A stretch of DNA of 64,000 nt, from positions 108,217-172,216 of the forward strand of contig CAMYJB010000005.1 of assembly GCA_947258565.1 (NCBI GenBank), written 5' to 3'. Under the pieces are notes generated by a model, which worked only from the letters and a program-made list of their open reading frames with translations, did not search any database and had not been told where the DNA came from. Of the stretch, positions 17,478 to 27,158 are shown in pieces. Source of the stretch: an uncultured Woeseiaceae bacterium (GTDB lineage Bacteria > Pseudomonadota > Gammaproteobacteria > Steroidobacterales > Woeseiaceae). The translations under genes were made by a program, and so were the position numbers. The stretch's first letter is position 1; each line of letters begins with the position of its first letter.

Positions 17478-18724
17478 GCGTTACAACTTTGAAGAAGGGC
17501 AACGGAACGACCGGTGCTGTTGCGGCAAGCAGCGCGCTGGGCGAGGTCAAGTATGAAATTCGCGGCCAGCTCGCGCATCATGCAGACGAGCTCGAAAAAC
17601 GCGGTTACGAGATCATCTCGCTGAATATCGGTAACCCCGGGTTGTTCGGATTCAGGACGCCGGAGACGATGCGCCTTGCCATGATCGAGAACCTCGGCCA
17701 GGCGGAAGCCTATTGCCACCAGAAGGGCATTTTCCCGGCGCGCGAGGCGGTGGTCATGCAGCAGCAGAATCGTGGCATCCACCATGTCAGTGCCGAAGAG
17801 GTGTTCGTCGGCAACGGCGTCAGCGAGCTCATCGATCTGTCATTGCGCGCCCTGTTGAACCCGGGCGATGAGGTCCTGATTCCGAGCCCCGATTATCCAT
17901 TGTGGTCCGCAGCGGTCGTATTGAACGGTGGCGTGCCGCGCTATTACGACTGCCTGCCCGAAAATGACTTCATGCCGGACCCGACGAGCATTCGCGAGCT
18001 CATTACGGATCGCACGCGAGCCATCGTGGTCATCAATCCGAACAATCCGAGCGGCGCAGTATACGACCGCGAGACCCTCGGGCAGATTGCAGATATCGCG
18101 GCCGAAACCGGCATCGTCGTGCTTGCAGACGAAATCTACGACCAGATGGTCTACGACGACGCCGAATTCATACCGTTCGCCACGCTGGCCGGCGACGGCG
18201 TCGTGTGCCTGACGTATTCCGGCCTGTCCAAGGTTTACCGCGCCTGCGGATATCGGGTCGGCTGGTGCGTATTCGGCGGCGATATAGAGCGAGCGCGTGA
18301 CTACATTCACGGCATGGAATTGCTGGCCGCGCTGCGGCTTTGCAGCAATGTACCGGGGCAGTGGGCCGTACAAACGGCGCTCGGAGGTTTCCAGAGCATC
18401 GGCGAACTCGTGCAGCCCGGCGGGCGCCTGTACCAGTCCCGGCAATGCATCATCGAGCGCGTGGCCGGCAGCCCGTACCTCAGCCTCGTGGCGCCCATGG
18501 GGGCCATGTACGCGTTCGTCAGGCTGCACAAGCGATTTGCGGACAAACTGGACGACCAGCAATTTGCCCTGGAACTGCTGGAGAAGCGTCACGTTCTGGT
18601 TGCGCCGGGCAGCAGTTTCAACACGCGCTATACGGATCACTTCCGCATAACTACCTTGCCCGACCCCGATACCTTGCATACGGTGTTCGATCGAATCGAC
18701 GACGTGCTCGTTCAACACGCCTGA
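17474..18724 (+). CDS. PLP-dependent aminotransferase, AlaA/alanine-transaminase type
   Basis: 416 residues, fold-type I aminotransferase. Seen: ISLNIGNPGLFGF, PSPDYPLWSAAVVL, VINPNNPSGAVYD (PLP-ring Asn), LADEIYDQMVYD (Asp), the Schiff-base Lys in TYSGLSKVYRACGYRVGW, and the carboxylate-binding Arg in FRITTLPD near the end. NIGNPG and the overall pattern resemble AlaA-like glutamate-pyruvate transaminases. Start is TTG overlapping the CoA-transferase stop by four bases (TTGA), so the two are translationally coupled, an unusual pairing that suggests a shared acyl/keto-acid pathway. Confidence 0.9.
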   Translation: MSVTTLKKGNGTTGAVAASSALGEVKYEIRGQLAHHADELEKRGYEIISLNIGNPGLFGFRTPETMRLAMIENLGQAEAYCHQKGIFPAREAVVMQQQNRGIHHVSAEEVFVGNGVSELIDLSLRALLNPGDEVLIPSPDYPLWSAAVVLNGGVPRYYDCLPENDFMPDPTSIRELITDRTRAIVVINPNNPSGAVYDRETLGQIADIAAETGIVVLADEIYDQMVYDDAEFIPFATLAGDGVVCLTYSGLSKVYRACGYRVGWCVFGGDIERARDYIHGMELLAALRLCSNVPGQWAVQTALGGFQSIGELVQPGGRLYQSRQCIIERVAGSPYLSLVAPMGAMYAFVRLHKRFADKLDDQQFALELLEKRHVLVAPGSSFNTRYTDHFRITTLPDPDTLHTVFDRIDDVLVQHA

Positions 18725-18727
18725 ATC

Positions 18728-21310
18728 ATGTATGGCTGGTTGCCCGACGTCTGCGACGATGCGGCACAGGTAGTGACCGGGAGCCGGCGTCTCGCCCGGT
18801 TGCTGACCGCTGAATACAACGCGCGACAGCTGGCAAGCGGCCATCGTGCGTGGCTGACGCCCGTGATCGTCGCCTGGCCGGACTGGCTGCATCGGCTGCT
18901 GGCGTCGGCCGGCCCCGAGCGGCAGCCGACACGGCTCAATGCACATCAGAGCCGTGTCCTCTGGGAAAGCATCCTGCGCGAGGTGATTGACGATCCGCTC
19001 GTGAATATTGCCGGCCTCACGCGGCACGCTCGCGATGCGTGGATAAGGCTGCACGAATGGTGCGTGCCGTTCGAGGAATGCGCGTCCGCAGCAAGCAGCC
19101 GTGACCAGCGCGTATTTGCCGACGCCGCGGCGCGATACCGGGAACGACTTGCGACCCGGGGCTGGATCGACGAAGCCATGCTCGGCAGCGCGGTCACCGC
19201 CGCCGTCCAGGCAGGTGATGTGTCGGCGCCGGAACGGCTCGTGCTCGCAGGCTTCGATCGCTTTACACCGGAGGCCGATGGGCTGCTGGCCGCGTTACGC
19301 GAGCTCGGTACGCGTGTCGAGCTGGCCGCAGTCGACGTAAGCGGGCGTCATGCTCGTGTCATAGAATGCGCCAACCCGGACGCCGAACTCCGCAATGCCG
19401 GGGCATGGGCACGCAGGCAACTCGAGGAAGATCATCACCTTCGCGTCGGCATCGTCGTTAGCAGCCTGGAACAGGACGCCGCCCGCGCCGGCCGACTGGT
19501 GCGCGAGGGACTGGTGCCCGGCTGGCAATATGGCCCGCTCTCGCAGCGCGCGGCGGTAAACGTATCCCTCGGTCGTCCACTGCGAGACTATCCGGCTGTT
19601 GAAATCGCATTGCTCCTGCTGCGCTGGACATACAGCGCGATCAGCAGCAGGGACCTCAGCCTGTTGATGCGGACACCGTTCCTGGGCGTGGGGAGTATCG
19701 ATGCCCGTGCCCGGCTCGAACTCGAACTGCGCCGCATTCCAGACCGCAACTGGACGCCCGAGTTGCTGTTGCGGACATTCAGCGATCGCAAGGCACCGGA
19801 CGACGCAAGTGAATGGCTGGCACAGGCAGGCACGCTCGCCGACATGCGCCGGTCAGGCCCACGTGAAGCCTCACCGGCGCACTGGGCGGAATTCGCCGAC
19901 GCACTGCTGGAAGATTTCCGTTGGCCGGGGGACATGGCGCTGGAAAGCGCAGACTTCCAGCTCGTCAATCGGTGGCGCGATCTACTGAATGATTTCGCGA
20001 GGCTGGAACTCGTCGTTCCCAAAACGACCCCCGCCCAGGCGATCGGGCAGTTGAGCGCAATGGCCTCCGAGACGATTTTCCAGCCGGAAATGGAAGGCGC
20101 CATGGTGCAGGTGCTCGGGCCGCTGGAGGCTGCCGGGCTCGAGTTCGACCAGCTTTGGATTGCCGGCCTCACGGCAAGCCAGTGGCCACCGGCCAGCCGG
20201 CCGACGGCGCTGATTTCCCGCCGCCTGCAGCGCCACTACGGGCTGCCGAATGCGGATCCTGACGATACCGCTGCTTATGCACAACGGGTCGTCGAGCGTC
20301 TGCTGGGCAGCGCCACGGCCTGCACCTGCAGTTACCCGTTGCGCAGCGGGGACTCGATCGAGACGCCGACCGCGCTCCTCGCAGATACGCCTGCCGGGAG
20401 CCCGGCCGAAGATCCCGGCTGGCACGCACAGCGGCTATGCGGCCTGGCCAAAGTTACCGAGCTGGCAAGCGACCCGGTGCCCCCCGTGTCATCCGGCGAG
20501 TCACTCGCCGGCGGCGCCGCCACCATCCAATGGCAAGTGACCGAACCGTTCAGCGCATTTGCGATGGGCCGCCTCGGCATTTCCGCGCTAAGGCCGATCG
20601 TCCCAGGCCTGTCTCCGATTCTGCGTGGCAACCTCATCCATGCGGCGGCGTTTCATCTTTACCAGGAGGCGCCGTCGCAGGCAGACATCCGCGGGTGGCA
20701 CGGCAAGGAGCTCGAGCAACGTATCAAGACCGCGTTGAACCGCGCGTTCGCGCGCTACGAGCGCCATGCGGATCGGGTGCTCAGGGAATTGCTCGCGCTG
20801 GAGCGCGAGCGAGTATCGCGCCTGCTGCGAGAAGTCGTTGCGGTGGACCTGCAGCGGAAAAGTTTCGTAGTCCATGCGGTCGAGCGGTCGATGGACTTCG
20901 TACTGGCCGGGGTGCAGCTGGGGCTGCGCATCGATCGGATCGACCGCTACGACGACGATACCGTTGCGATCCTCGATTACAAGACCGGCGCCCCGCGAAA
21001 GTTCCTGGACCGCAGCGGCGAACCGACGGACGTGCAATTGCTCGTGTACGCAATGGCCATCGAAGAACCGGTAGTGGCGCTCGGCTTGTACAACATCGAC
21101 AGCCGCGGGACCGCACTCGACGGACCAGGGCGCGATGCAATGGGTGAGGATGAGTGGGCGCGAAACTTGCGGCACTGGATGCAGGCCATCGAGAGTTCGG
21201 CGGCCGATCTCGCGGCCGGCGACGTCCGCATTCGCTACTGGCAAACGCGCCGCGATGCGCGGCCGCTCGCTATTCTGTCACGATTCGGAGAGCTCCGGCG
21301 TGACGCATGA
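18728..21310 (+). CDS. PD-(D/E)XK nuclease, AddB-like DNA-repair protein
   Basis: 860 residues. The N-terminal part (GSRRLARLL) is a degenerate helicase-like region without a usable Walker A; the middle contains LEFDQLWIAGLTASQWPP; the C-terminal nuclease domain has GNLIHAAAFHLY, GLRIDRIDRYD, AILDYKTG and a following QLLVYA, which supply the His, Asp, Asp, Lys and Gln of the PD-(D/E)XK active site. It resembles the family called 'probable DNA repair protein' that always sits beside a UvrD-type helicase. Cysteines of the AddB iron-sulfur cluster are not evident. It overlaps the helicase gene by 11 bases. Confidence 0.87.
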   Translation: MYGWLPDVCDDAAQVVTGSRRLARLLTAEYNARQLASGHRAWLTPVIVAWPDWLHRLLASAGPERQPTRLNAHQSRVLWESILREVIDDPLVNIAGLTRHARDAWIRLHEWCVPFEECASAASSRDQRVFADAAARYRERLATRGWIDEAMLGSAVTAAVQAGDVSAPERLVLAGFDRFTPEADGLLAALRELGTRVELAAVDVSGRHARVIECANPDAELRNAGAWARRQLEEDHHLRVGIVVSSLEQDAARAGRLVREGLVPGWQYGPLSQRAAVNVSLGRPLRDYPAVEIALLLLRWTYSAISSRDLSLLMRTPFLGVGSIDARARLELELRRIPDRNWTPELLLRTFSDRKAPDDASEWLAQAGTLADMRRSGPREASPAHWAEFADALLEDFRWPGDMALESADFQLVNRWRDLLNDFARLELVVPKTTPAQAIGQLSAMASETIFQPEMEGAMVQVLGPLEAAGLEFDQLWIAGLTASQWPPASRPTALISRRLQRHYGLPNADPDDTAAYAQRVVERLLGSATACTCSYPLRSGDSIETPTALLADTPAGSPAEDPGWHAQRLCGLAKVTELASDPVPPVSSGESLAGGAATIQWQVTEPFSAFAMGRLGISALRPIVPGLSPILRGNLIHAAAFHLYQEAPSQADIRGWHGKELEQRIKTALNRAFARYERHADRVLRELLALERERVSRLLREVVAVDLQRKSFVVHAVERSMDFVLAGVQLGLRIDRIDRYDDDTVAILDYKTGAPRKFLDRSGEPTDVQLLVYAMAIEEPVVALGLYNIDSRGTALDGPGRDAMGEDEWARNLRHWMQAIESSAADLAAGDVRIRYWQTRRDARPLAILSRFGELRRDA

Positions 21311-24300
21311 CGCTGCGCTGCTGGCAGCCGACGAACAAGCGCGGAATGATGCGCTGGACGTAATGCGCTCGTTCATCGTGCAGGCGCCGGCCGGCTCCGG
21401 AAAAACGGAGCTGCTCATCCAGCGCTATCTGCGTCTGCTGGCGACCGTCGATTCGCCCGAGGAAATCATCGCGATCACGTTCACGCGCAAGGCAGCGGCG
21501 GAAATGCAGTACCGGGTCCTGCAGGCTTTGCGCCGTTCGCTGCATGGCGACGTGCCAGAGGCGGCACACGAGCGCGTAACTGCCGCGGCGGCGGCTGCGG
21601 CTCTCGATCGGGATCGGGAGAAAGGCTGGCAGATCGTCGCCAACCCGCGGCGCATGCGCATCCAGACACTCGACTCGCTGAACGCGGCGATTGCAGGAAT
21701 GCAACCGCTGACCGGCGCTGCGGCCAGCGGCAATGCTGTTGCCGGCGATGCCGAGGTGAAGGCGCTTTACCGCGCTGCTGCAGCCGCCACGCTCGACTGG
21801 CTGGGCGAGTCCGGCGTGCTGCGCGATGCCGTGCACGAGGTCCTGTTACACCTCGACAACAATACGTCGCTCTACATCCGATACCTGGCGCGAATGCTCG
21901 AAACACGCGATCAGTGGCTGCCATTCGTCGGCAGCGGCGCGACGGGGGACGATGCCCCACTGCGTGAACGCCTCGAAGCGAACCTGCGCGGCGTCATCAC
22001 CGCTCACCTGGAGCGGACACGACGTAGCTTTCCGGTGGAGATCGTGCCGGAAGTGCTGGCGCTTGCAGGCTATGCAAGCAGCAACCTGCTCGATGCGGGC
22101 AAACCCGACCATCCCGTCGCTGCGCTGCATGAACTGGCGGCGATGCCACCCGCGTCTGCAGAGGCGCTGGATGCCTGGCGCGGCATCGCCGCGCTGTTGC
22201 TCACGGCAGGAGGCGGCTGGCGCAAGAGGGTCAATGTCAACGATGGCTTTCCCGCTGGTGACAAAAGTCAGAAAGCGGCACTGTACGACGTGATCGAATC
22301 TGCATCCGCACACGCGGAGCTGCAGCTGCTGCTGCAGGATATCCGGACACTACCTCCGGCGAGCTACAGCGATGAGCAGTGGTCCGTATTGCTGGCGCTG
22401 TTTCGCCTCTTGCCGATGGCGGTAGCGGAGCTGCAACAGCGCTTCAGCGAACACCGGCTGACGGACTTTATCGAGATAGCCCTGGCAGCCGACCAGGCGC
22501 TGGGCTCAGCCGAAAACCCCGGTGATATTGCGCTGCTGCTGGACTACCAGGTGCGGCACCTGTTGATCGACGAGATGCAGGATACCTCGCATGCCCAGTA
22601 CCGCATGCTCGAGGCACTGACCGGTGGCTGGGAGCCCGGCGACGGCCGTACCTTGTTTTGCGTCGGTGATCCCATGCAGTCGATCTACCGTTTCCGCAAC
22701 GCGGAAGTCGCCCAGTTCCTGCTGGCGCAGCGCAATGGCATCGGTGGACTGGCCCTCGAACGCCTCGTGCTGCGAAAGAACTTCCGATCCGGAGAGTTTC
22801 TCGTGCACTGGTTCAACACGGTCTTCCCGCAGGTGCTTCCAGCGGCAGACGACCCTGCTCGCGGTGCCGTGTCCTACGCGGAAGCGGTGCCCGCCCTGAC
22901 CATGGAGGGCGACTGCCGGCTCTATCCATTGTTCGGCGCCGACCCCGCGCGCGAAGCCGAGGAGGGCTTCCGGATCATTCGGGAAACACTTGCCCGCAAT
23001 CCGGAGGACAACATGGCCGTGCTGGTACGCGGGCGCACGCAGCTGGCATTACTCCTGCCGAGACTCCGGGCGGCGGGAATCGAGTACCAGGCTGTCGACA
23101 TCGACCGCCTGACCGACCTGCCGGAGATCATCGACCTGCTGGCCCTGACGCGCGCCATGGTCCACCCTTGCGACCGGCTTGCGTGGCTTGCCCTGTTGCG
23201 TGCCCCGTGGGTGGGCTGGGACTGGACCGACCTGCACAGGCTGGTGGCGAACGACACGCGAAGGACGGCATGGGAACTACTCCACGACGAGGATCGTTTG
23301 CAGGCGCTGTCTGACGAAGCGCGGGTATCGCTGAGACAGGCGATGCCGTCCCTCGAGGCACTTCGAGCGATCTCTCGCTCTGCGTCGTTGCGCGACCGCG
23401 TCGAGCGCGCCTGGCTGCAGCTCGGCGGGCCGGCGATTCTGGAGAGCCCGGGCAGTGTAGATAACGTCTATCGCTACCTGGACGTTCTCGAGAAACTCGA
23501 GTTGGCCGGAACGCTGCACGACGTCGCCGAACTCGAAGCGCAACTGGACCTCGAGCGGGTCTCGAACAACAGCTCGGCGCGATTACAGGTCATGACCATG
23601 CACCGGGCCAAGGGACTGCAGTTCGACCATGTGTTGCTCTATGGGCTCGGGCGAATTCCGCGCGGCGGCGAACGCTCGGTTCTCAGCTGGTTCGACATCC
23701 CCGGGGAACACGCTGACGCGGAAAAAATAATCAGTCCGGTAGGGCGGCGGGCAGACCTGGAAAACGATCCAATCCACCGCTTCATCGAACTCACCGAGGC
23801 CGCGAAGGATCGCCACGAGGTTGGTCGCTTGCTGTACGTGGCCTGCACCCGGGCGCGCAAGAGTCTGCACCTCGTCGGGCACACGCTGGTCAGTGCTGAC
23901 GGCGCGTCCTGGCGGGCGCCGGACGGTCGCAGCCTGCTCAGCCTTCTGTGGCCTGCCATCGAAACGCAATTCGAACAGGCATTCGAGCCGCAGCAGAGCG
24001 GAGATAGCTCCGTCGACACAGATCGGTGGCTGCTCCCGCTACGACGCAGCATCAGGCCGGGGTGGCAGCTGCCCGACGCCACACCGGTCCCGGGTCAGGA
24101 GCTGGATGTGGACCCGGGCAGCGAGGCTCGCAAAGTCGAGTACTACTGGGTTGGTGCCGAGGCACGAATCGCGGGCACGATCGTACACCGCTGCCTGCAG
24201 TTTGCCGCGCAGGGCGGGGCAGGCATCGATGCCATCTCGGATAAGCGTTTGCGGGAATTCACTGACCGCTGGTTGCGCGAGCTCGGCGTCGCGCCGGGAG

Positions 24301-24668
24301 CGACGATGGAACGCATCCGCGACCGTGTGGATGCCGCGCTCGCGGGCGTCCGGGACGACCCCAGGGGCCACTGGCTGCTGAGCGGAGACGGCCATGCGGA
24401 GCTTGCATTGAGCGGAGTGGTTGACGGGGTGGTCGAGTCCGGAATCATGGACCGGGTTCGCATCGACGATGGCACGCACTGGATCGTGGACTACAAGACC
24501 AGTACGCATGAGGGTGGGGACCTCGAAGGTTTCCTGGCGGCCGAAGCGGAGCGCTATCGCGACCAGCTCACGCGCTACTCCGTGCTCTACAGCGCCTATT
24601 CAGGCGTGGACGCGCACTGCGCACTGTATTTTCCGCTGTTGCAGGCATTCGTCGAGGTCGACGTCTAG
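21300..24668 (+). CDS. UvrD/AddA-like helicase-nuclease
   Basis: 1122 residues from GTG at 21300 ([20 protein letters not shown]). Superfamily 1A helicase motifs are complete: QAPAGSGKTELL (Walker A), ITFTRKAAAEM, LLIDEMQDTSHAQY (II), VGDPMQSIYRFRNAE (III), MTMHRAKGLQFDHV (V) and LLYVACTRARKSL (VI). A C-terminal PD-(D/E)XK nuclease domain has GTIVHRCLQ and IVDYKTS. With the preceding nuclease it forms a two-subunit AddAB/RecBCD-like break-resection machine with two nuclease sites. The frame is open farther upstream but inside the preceding gene, so I reject that start. recB/C/D were not seen here. Confidence 0.93.
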   Translation: MTHDAALLAADEQARNDALDVMRSFIVQAPAGSGKTELLIQRYLRLLATVDSPEEIIAITFTRKAAAEMQYRVLQALRRSLHGDVPEAAHERVTAAAAAAALDRDREKGWQIVANPRRMRIQTLDSLNAAIAGMQPLTGAAASGNAVAGDAEVKALYRAAAAATLDWLGESGVLRDAVHEVLLHLDNNTSLYIRYLARMLETRDQWLPFVGSGATGDDAPLRERLEANLRGVITAHLERTRRSFPVEIVPEVLALAGYASSNLLDAGKPDHPVAALHELAAMPPASAEALDAWRGIAALLLTAGGGWRKRVNVNDGFPAGDKSQKAALYDVIESASAHAELQLLLQDIRTLPPASYSDEQWSVLLALFRLLPMAVAELQQRFSEHRLTDFIEIALAADQALGSAENPGDIALLLDYQVRHLLIDEMQDTSHAQYRMLEALTGGWEPGDGRTLFCVGDPMQSIYRFRNAEVAQFLLAQRNGIGGLALERLVLRKNFRSGEFLVHWFNTVFPQVLPAADDPARGAVSYAEAVPALTMEGDCRLYPLFGADPAREAEEGFRIIRETLARNPEDNMAVLVRGRTQLALLLPRLRAAGIEYQAVDIDRLTDLPEIIDLLALTRAMVHPCDRLAWLALLRAPWVGWDWTDLHRLVANDTRRTAWELLHDEDRLQALSDEARVSLRQAMPSLEALRAISRSASLRDRVERAWLQLGGPAILESPGSVDNVYRYLDVLEKLELAGTLHDVAELEAQLDLERVSNNSSARLQVMTMHRAKGLQFDHVLLYGLGRIPRGGERSVLSWFDIPGEHADAEKIISPVGRRADLENDPIHRFIELTEAAKDRHEVGRLLYVACTRARKSLHLVGHTLVSADGASWRAPDGRSLLSLLWPAIETQFEQAFEPQQSGDSSVDTDRWLLPLRRSIRPGWQLPDATPVPGQELDVDPGSEARKVEYYWVGAEARIAGTIVHRCLQFAAQGGAGIDAISDKRLREFTDRWLRELGVAPGATMERIRDRVDAALAGVRDDPRGHWLLSGDGHAELALSGVVDGVVESGIMDRVRIDDGTHWIVDYKTSTHEGGDLEGFLAAEAERYRDQLTRYSVLYSAYSGVDAHCALYFPLLQAFVEVDV

Positions 24669-24670
24669 CT

Positions 24671-25411
24671 TTATAGCTGGCCCTCGAGCCGGATTTCATG
24701 CTGGCCGCGCTCATTCGGCGACCCGAGGAAACGCAGCTGCCGTCGCAGCTTGTCCGACGTGTCGCCGGTCGCCGCAACCTTTCCAAGGAACTGATAATTG
24801 CGGTCGGCCGAGATCGTCAGGCTGCCGGCGAGGTCGAACACGCCGTTCACGTCCTCGATGCTGGCGACCACGGCACTGTCCTCGGTGAAGAACTGGGCGC
24901 GATACCCCCCAATCGGGGCCGGATCAACCATCGGTGCCACGAGATTGGCGACCGCCAGCGTGCCGTCGGCCGCAATCGGCAGGCCATCCCGGATGCGAAG
25001 TTCTGCAAACTGCACGCTGGTATCGCCACCGAGACCCGGCATGCGGGCGATCGTCGCAAAGGCGCTCAGCGGCAGTGATCCACTGACATTCGTGAGCGTG
25101 ACGTCCCCACCGAAACCCAGCGCCACCCTGGCCTCCAGGAAACCCGATGACGGGCTCGCTTCGATGCTTGCAGCAAGCTTGCCGGTGAAAAGACGCAGTG
25201 GCCGCATGCGCCAGCGAAGGTCCCGGAAATAAAGCCCCGCGATTGACGCCTCCGCAGCGGACCCGGACCAGATCGAGCCTTCCAGGCCGCTGAACCGGAC
25301 TTCCGGCGGCGCAAACCAGTTGTACGCGGCGCGCGCAGGAAACATCATGATGAAGGCCGTGACAAACGTCAGCAGGCCAACGGTAACCAGTGCTTTCCGG
25401 GTAACTGTCAA
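24671..25411 (-). CDS. gspN: Type II secretion system protein N
   Basis: 246 residues: an N-terminal membrane helix (about 7-28) and a periplasmic domain matching GspN, including FSGLEGSIWSGSA and LRWRMRPLRLFTGKLAA. GspN is an accessory inner-membrane component whose exact role is unclear. It overlaps gspM by four bases and is the last gene of this gsp operon, converging on the helicase gene with only 2 bases between their stops. Confidence 0.88.
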   Translation of the reverse strand: MTVTRKALVTVGLLTFVTAFIMMFPARAAYNWFAPPEVRFSGLEGSIWSGSAAEASIAGLYFRDLRWRMRPLRLFTGKLAASIEASPSSGFLEARVALGFGGDVTLTNVSGSLPLSAFATIARMPGLGGDTSVQFAELRIRDGLPIAADGTLAVANLVAPMVDPAPIGGYRAQFFTEDSAVVASIEDVNGVFDLAGSLTISADRNYQFLGKVAATGDTSDKLRRQLRFLGSPNERGQHEIRLEGQL

Positions 25412-25893
25412 AGTGACCGTTCGAGGGTAAGCGTAGCGTTAATGCGTCCCGGGCTATCCGACGTCGCTGCCGACAGGCTGCCTGCCTGCACCTCCATGCC
25501 GTACTGGTAACTCAGGTCGCCGAGCCAGACTACGAGTTTGTCGAAAGCCACGTTCTCGAATTCGACACGAATGCCGTTCGGGGTCGGCTGGCTCCGCTTC
25601 GGCTGGCCGAGACCGTGAGAGCGCAGGGTGGAGTCGACAATGACCACCGGCGACTGCGCAGTCCCTGCCGCCGACGCAGGCCGAGATCCGCTCTGCGGCT
25701 GAGGCATGGACGCGAGCGGACGAATTTCGGCGAGGGATCGCTCCCAGGTCGACACCCGCTGTTGCAGTTCGCGATGCCCCTTGTCCAGCGGTGCCCAGAT
25801 CAGTCCCCAGAGCAGCGCGATCGCGACAATCACGGCGCCAATCGAGACGAACAGCCGTTCCCTGGCCTCCAGGGATTCGAACCAGTCTCTCAT
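25408..25893 (-). CDS. gspM: Type II secretion system protein M
   Basis: 161 residues: short cytoplasmic N-terminus (MRDWFESLEARERLFV), a membrane helix at about 16-34, and a small periplasmic ferredoxin-like domain with IRVEFENVAFDKLVVWLGDL. GspM binds GspL and helps build the inner-membrane platform. It overlaps both neighbours by four bases. Length and topology are typical. Confidence 0.9.
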   Translation of the reverse strand: MRDWFESLEARERLFVSIGAVIVAIALLWGLIWAPLDKGHRELQQRVSTWERSLAEIRPLASMPQPQSGSRPASAAGTAQSPVVIVDSTLRSHGLGQPKRSQPTPNGIRVEFENVAFDKLVVWLGDLSYQYGMEVQAGSLSAATSDSPGRINATLTLERSL

Positions 25894-27158
25894 GACCCCA
25901 CCTCGCGAATCTGGATACGGCTGTTCACCTGGTCACCAACACGGTCCGTCGACTGAATAGACGCGCTAAAGCGCGCCGACTGGCTGACGCTTTTCTCGAT
26001 CTTGTCGAGCGTCGCAACATCAGGCGCGCTCAGGCGCACGTCGATCACACCAGCGCGGTAGCTTATCGCCAGAATTTCGGCGTCTTTATTGGCCTGCATC
26101 GCTAGCGCCAGTTGCTGCAGCGAGGGCAGGAATACCGCCGGCGCCGAAGGGCCTGCCCCGTAACTGCGGCGTATCGACGTTACCGTGCCAAGTGGATCAA
26201 GGACTTCGCGCGTGTCGTCCGGTCGGATCTTCCGATACTCCGCCGTAAACTGTTCTCTCAATGACGCTTCTTCGGACGTCAGCCGGAAGTAGTCGACCGC
26301 TTTGCCGGCAACACCCAGAACGCCGAGCGCGAGCAGCAACATCGCCGCGTATCGCCAGGGCCTGAAAATCGCGCCCAGATCCGAGCGTTCACCGTAGCGT
26401 CCCTGCAGCAGATCGATGCCCGCGCCGCTTGCGACCGTTACCGCCAGCCTGGGCAGAACCCCGTCGGGCAGGAGGTTGATATCGACACTGTCCAGGTGCT
26501 GCCGCAGCGTGCTCCAGTCGTTCTCGAAACGCTGCTGGTCCGTCGGTTCGCAGTACACCAGCAAATGTCTCGAGACGTCCTCTGCCTCGTCCGCAAGACC
26601 GTCTTCGCCCAGGACACCGGCGGCGGTCAGGGCATCGGTCGGCGTAACGTCCTGCATGACGAACTCGAGATTTACGCCGTCGTTGAAGACGACCTGGTCT
26701 TCGGCGACCAGCAGGCTGAGCGTGTTCGGCACAAATGCGAGACCGTGATCCTCGGGCACCAGGCGCGCGGGCCTGATCCCTGCCTCGCGCAGCCTGTCCA
26801 GCCAGGCATTCATCCGGTCGTGTGCGACGACCACGACGGGAATACCCCCGTTGCTACGCCGGACTCCGGGAGCGAAGTGCAGGTTCTCGATCTCATCCGC
26901 AACCTGTTCCTCGAGCGCAAACGGCAATGCAGCGAGCAACCGCGCGCCCTTCGCCGGCAGATCGCAGGCGAGTGTCGACGTCTCTCCGGCCGGCACGAGC
27001 ACGATGACCTGCCGGTCACGGACATCCTTCGCGGCTTCATGCAGCGGACCCATGACCGGCGGTGTCCGGCGCGTGCCCGCGTCATCCACCGCGATCCAGC
27101 TCGCGTGAGCGTTTTCGTCGGCGCCCAGCCGAATGACGAGAAACTCTGCCATTGTCAC
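25890..27158 (-). CDS. gspL: Type II secretion system protein L
   Basis: 422 residues: a cytoplasmic actin-like domain (about 1-240) that would bind the GspE ATPase, a membrane helix (AAMLLLALGVLGVAGKAVDYF, about 265-285) and a periplasmic ferredoxin-like domain with LPSLQQLALAMQANKDAEI. GspL links the cytoplasmic ATPase to the periplasmic platform. The start may be the GTG at 27158, overlapping the gspK stop, or the ATG two codons later (MAEFLVIRLG). gspE itself is not present in the window. Confidence 0.92.
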   Translation of the reverse strand: MTMAEFLVIRLGADENAHASWIAVDDAGTRRTPPVMGPLHEAAKDVRDRQVIVLVPAGETSTLACDLPAKGARLLAALPFALEEQVADEIENLHFAPGVRRSNGGIPVVVVAHDRMNAWLDRLREAGIRPARLVPEDHGLAFVPNTLSLLVAEDQVVFNDGVNLEFVMQDVTPTDALTAAGVLGEDGLADEAEDVSRHLLVYCEPTDQQRFENDWSTLRQHLDSVDINLLPDGVLPRLAVTVASGAGIDLLQGRYGERSDLGAIFRPWRYAAMLLLALGVLGVAGKAVDYFRLTSEEASLREQFTAEYRKIRPDDTREVLDPLGTVTSIRRSYGAGPSAPAVFLPSLQQLALAMQANKDAEILAISYRAGVIDVRLSAPDVATLDKIEKSVSQSARFSASIQSTDRVGDQVNSRIQIREVGS

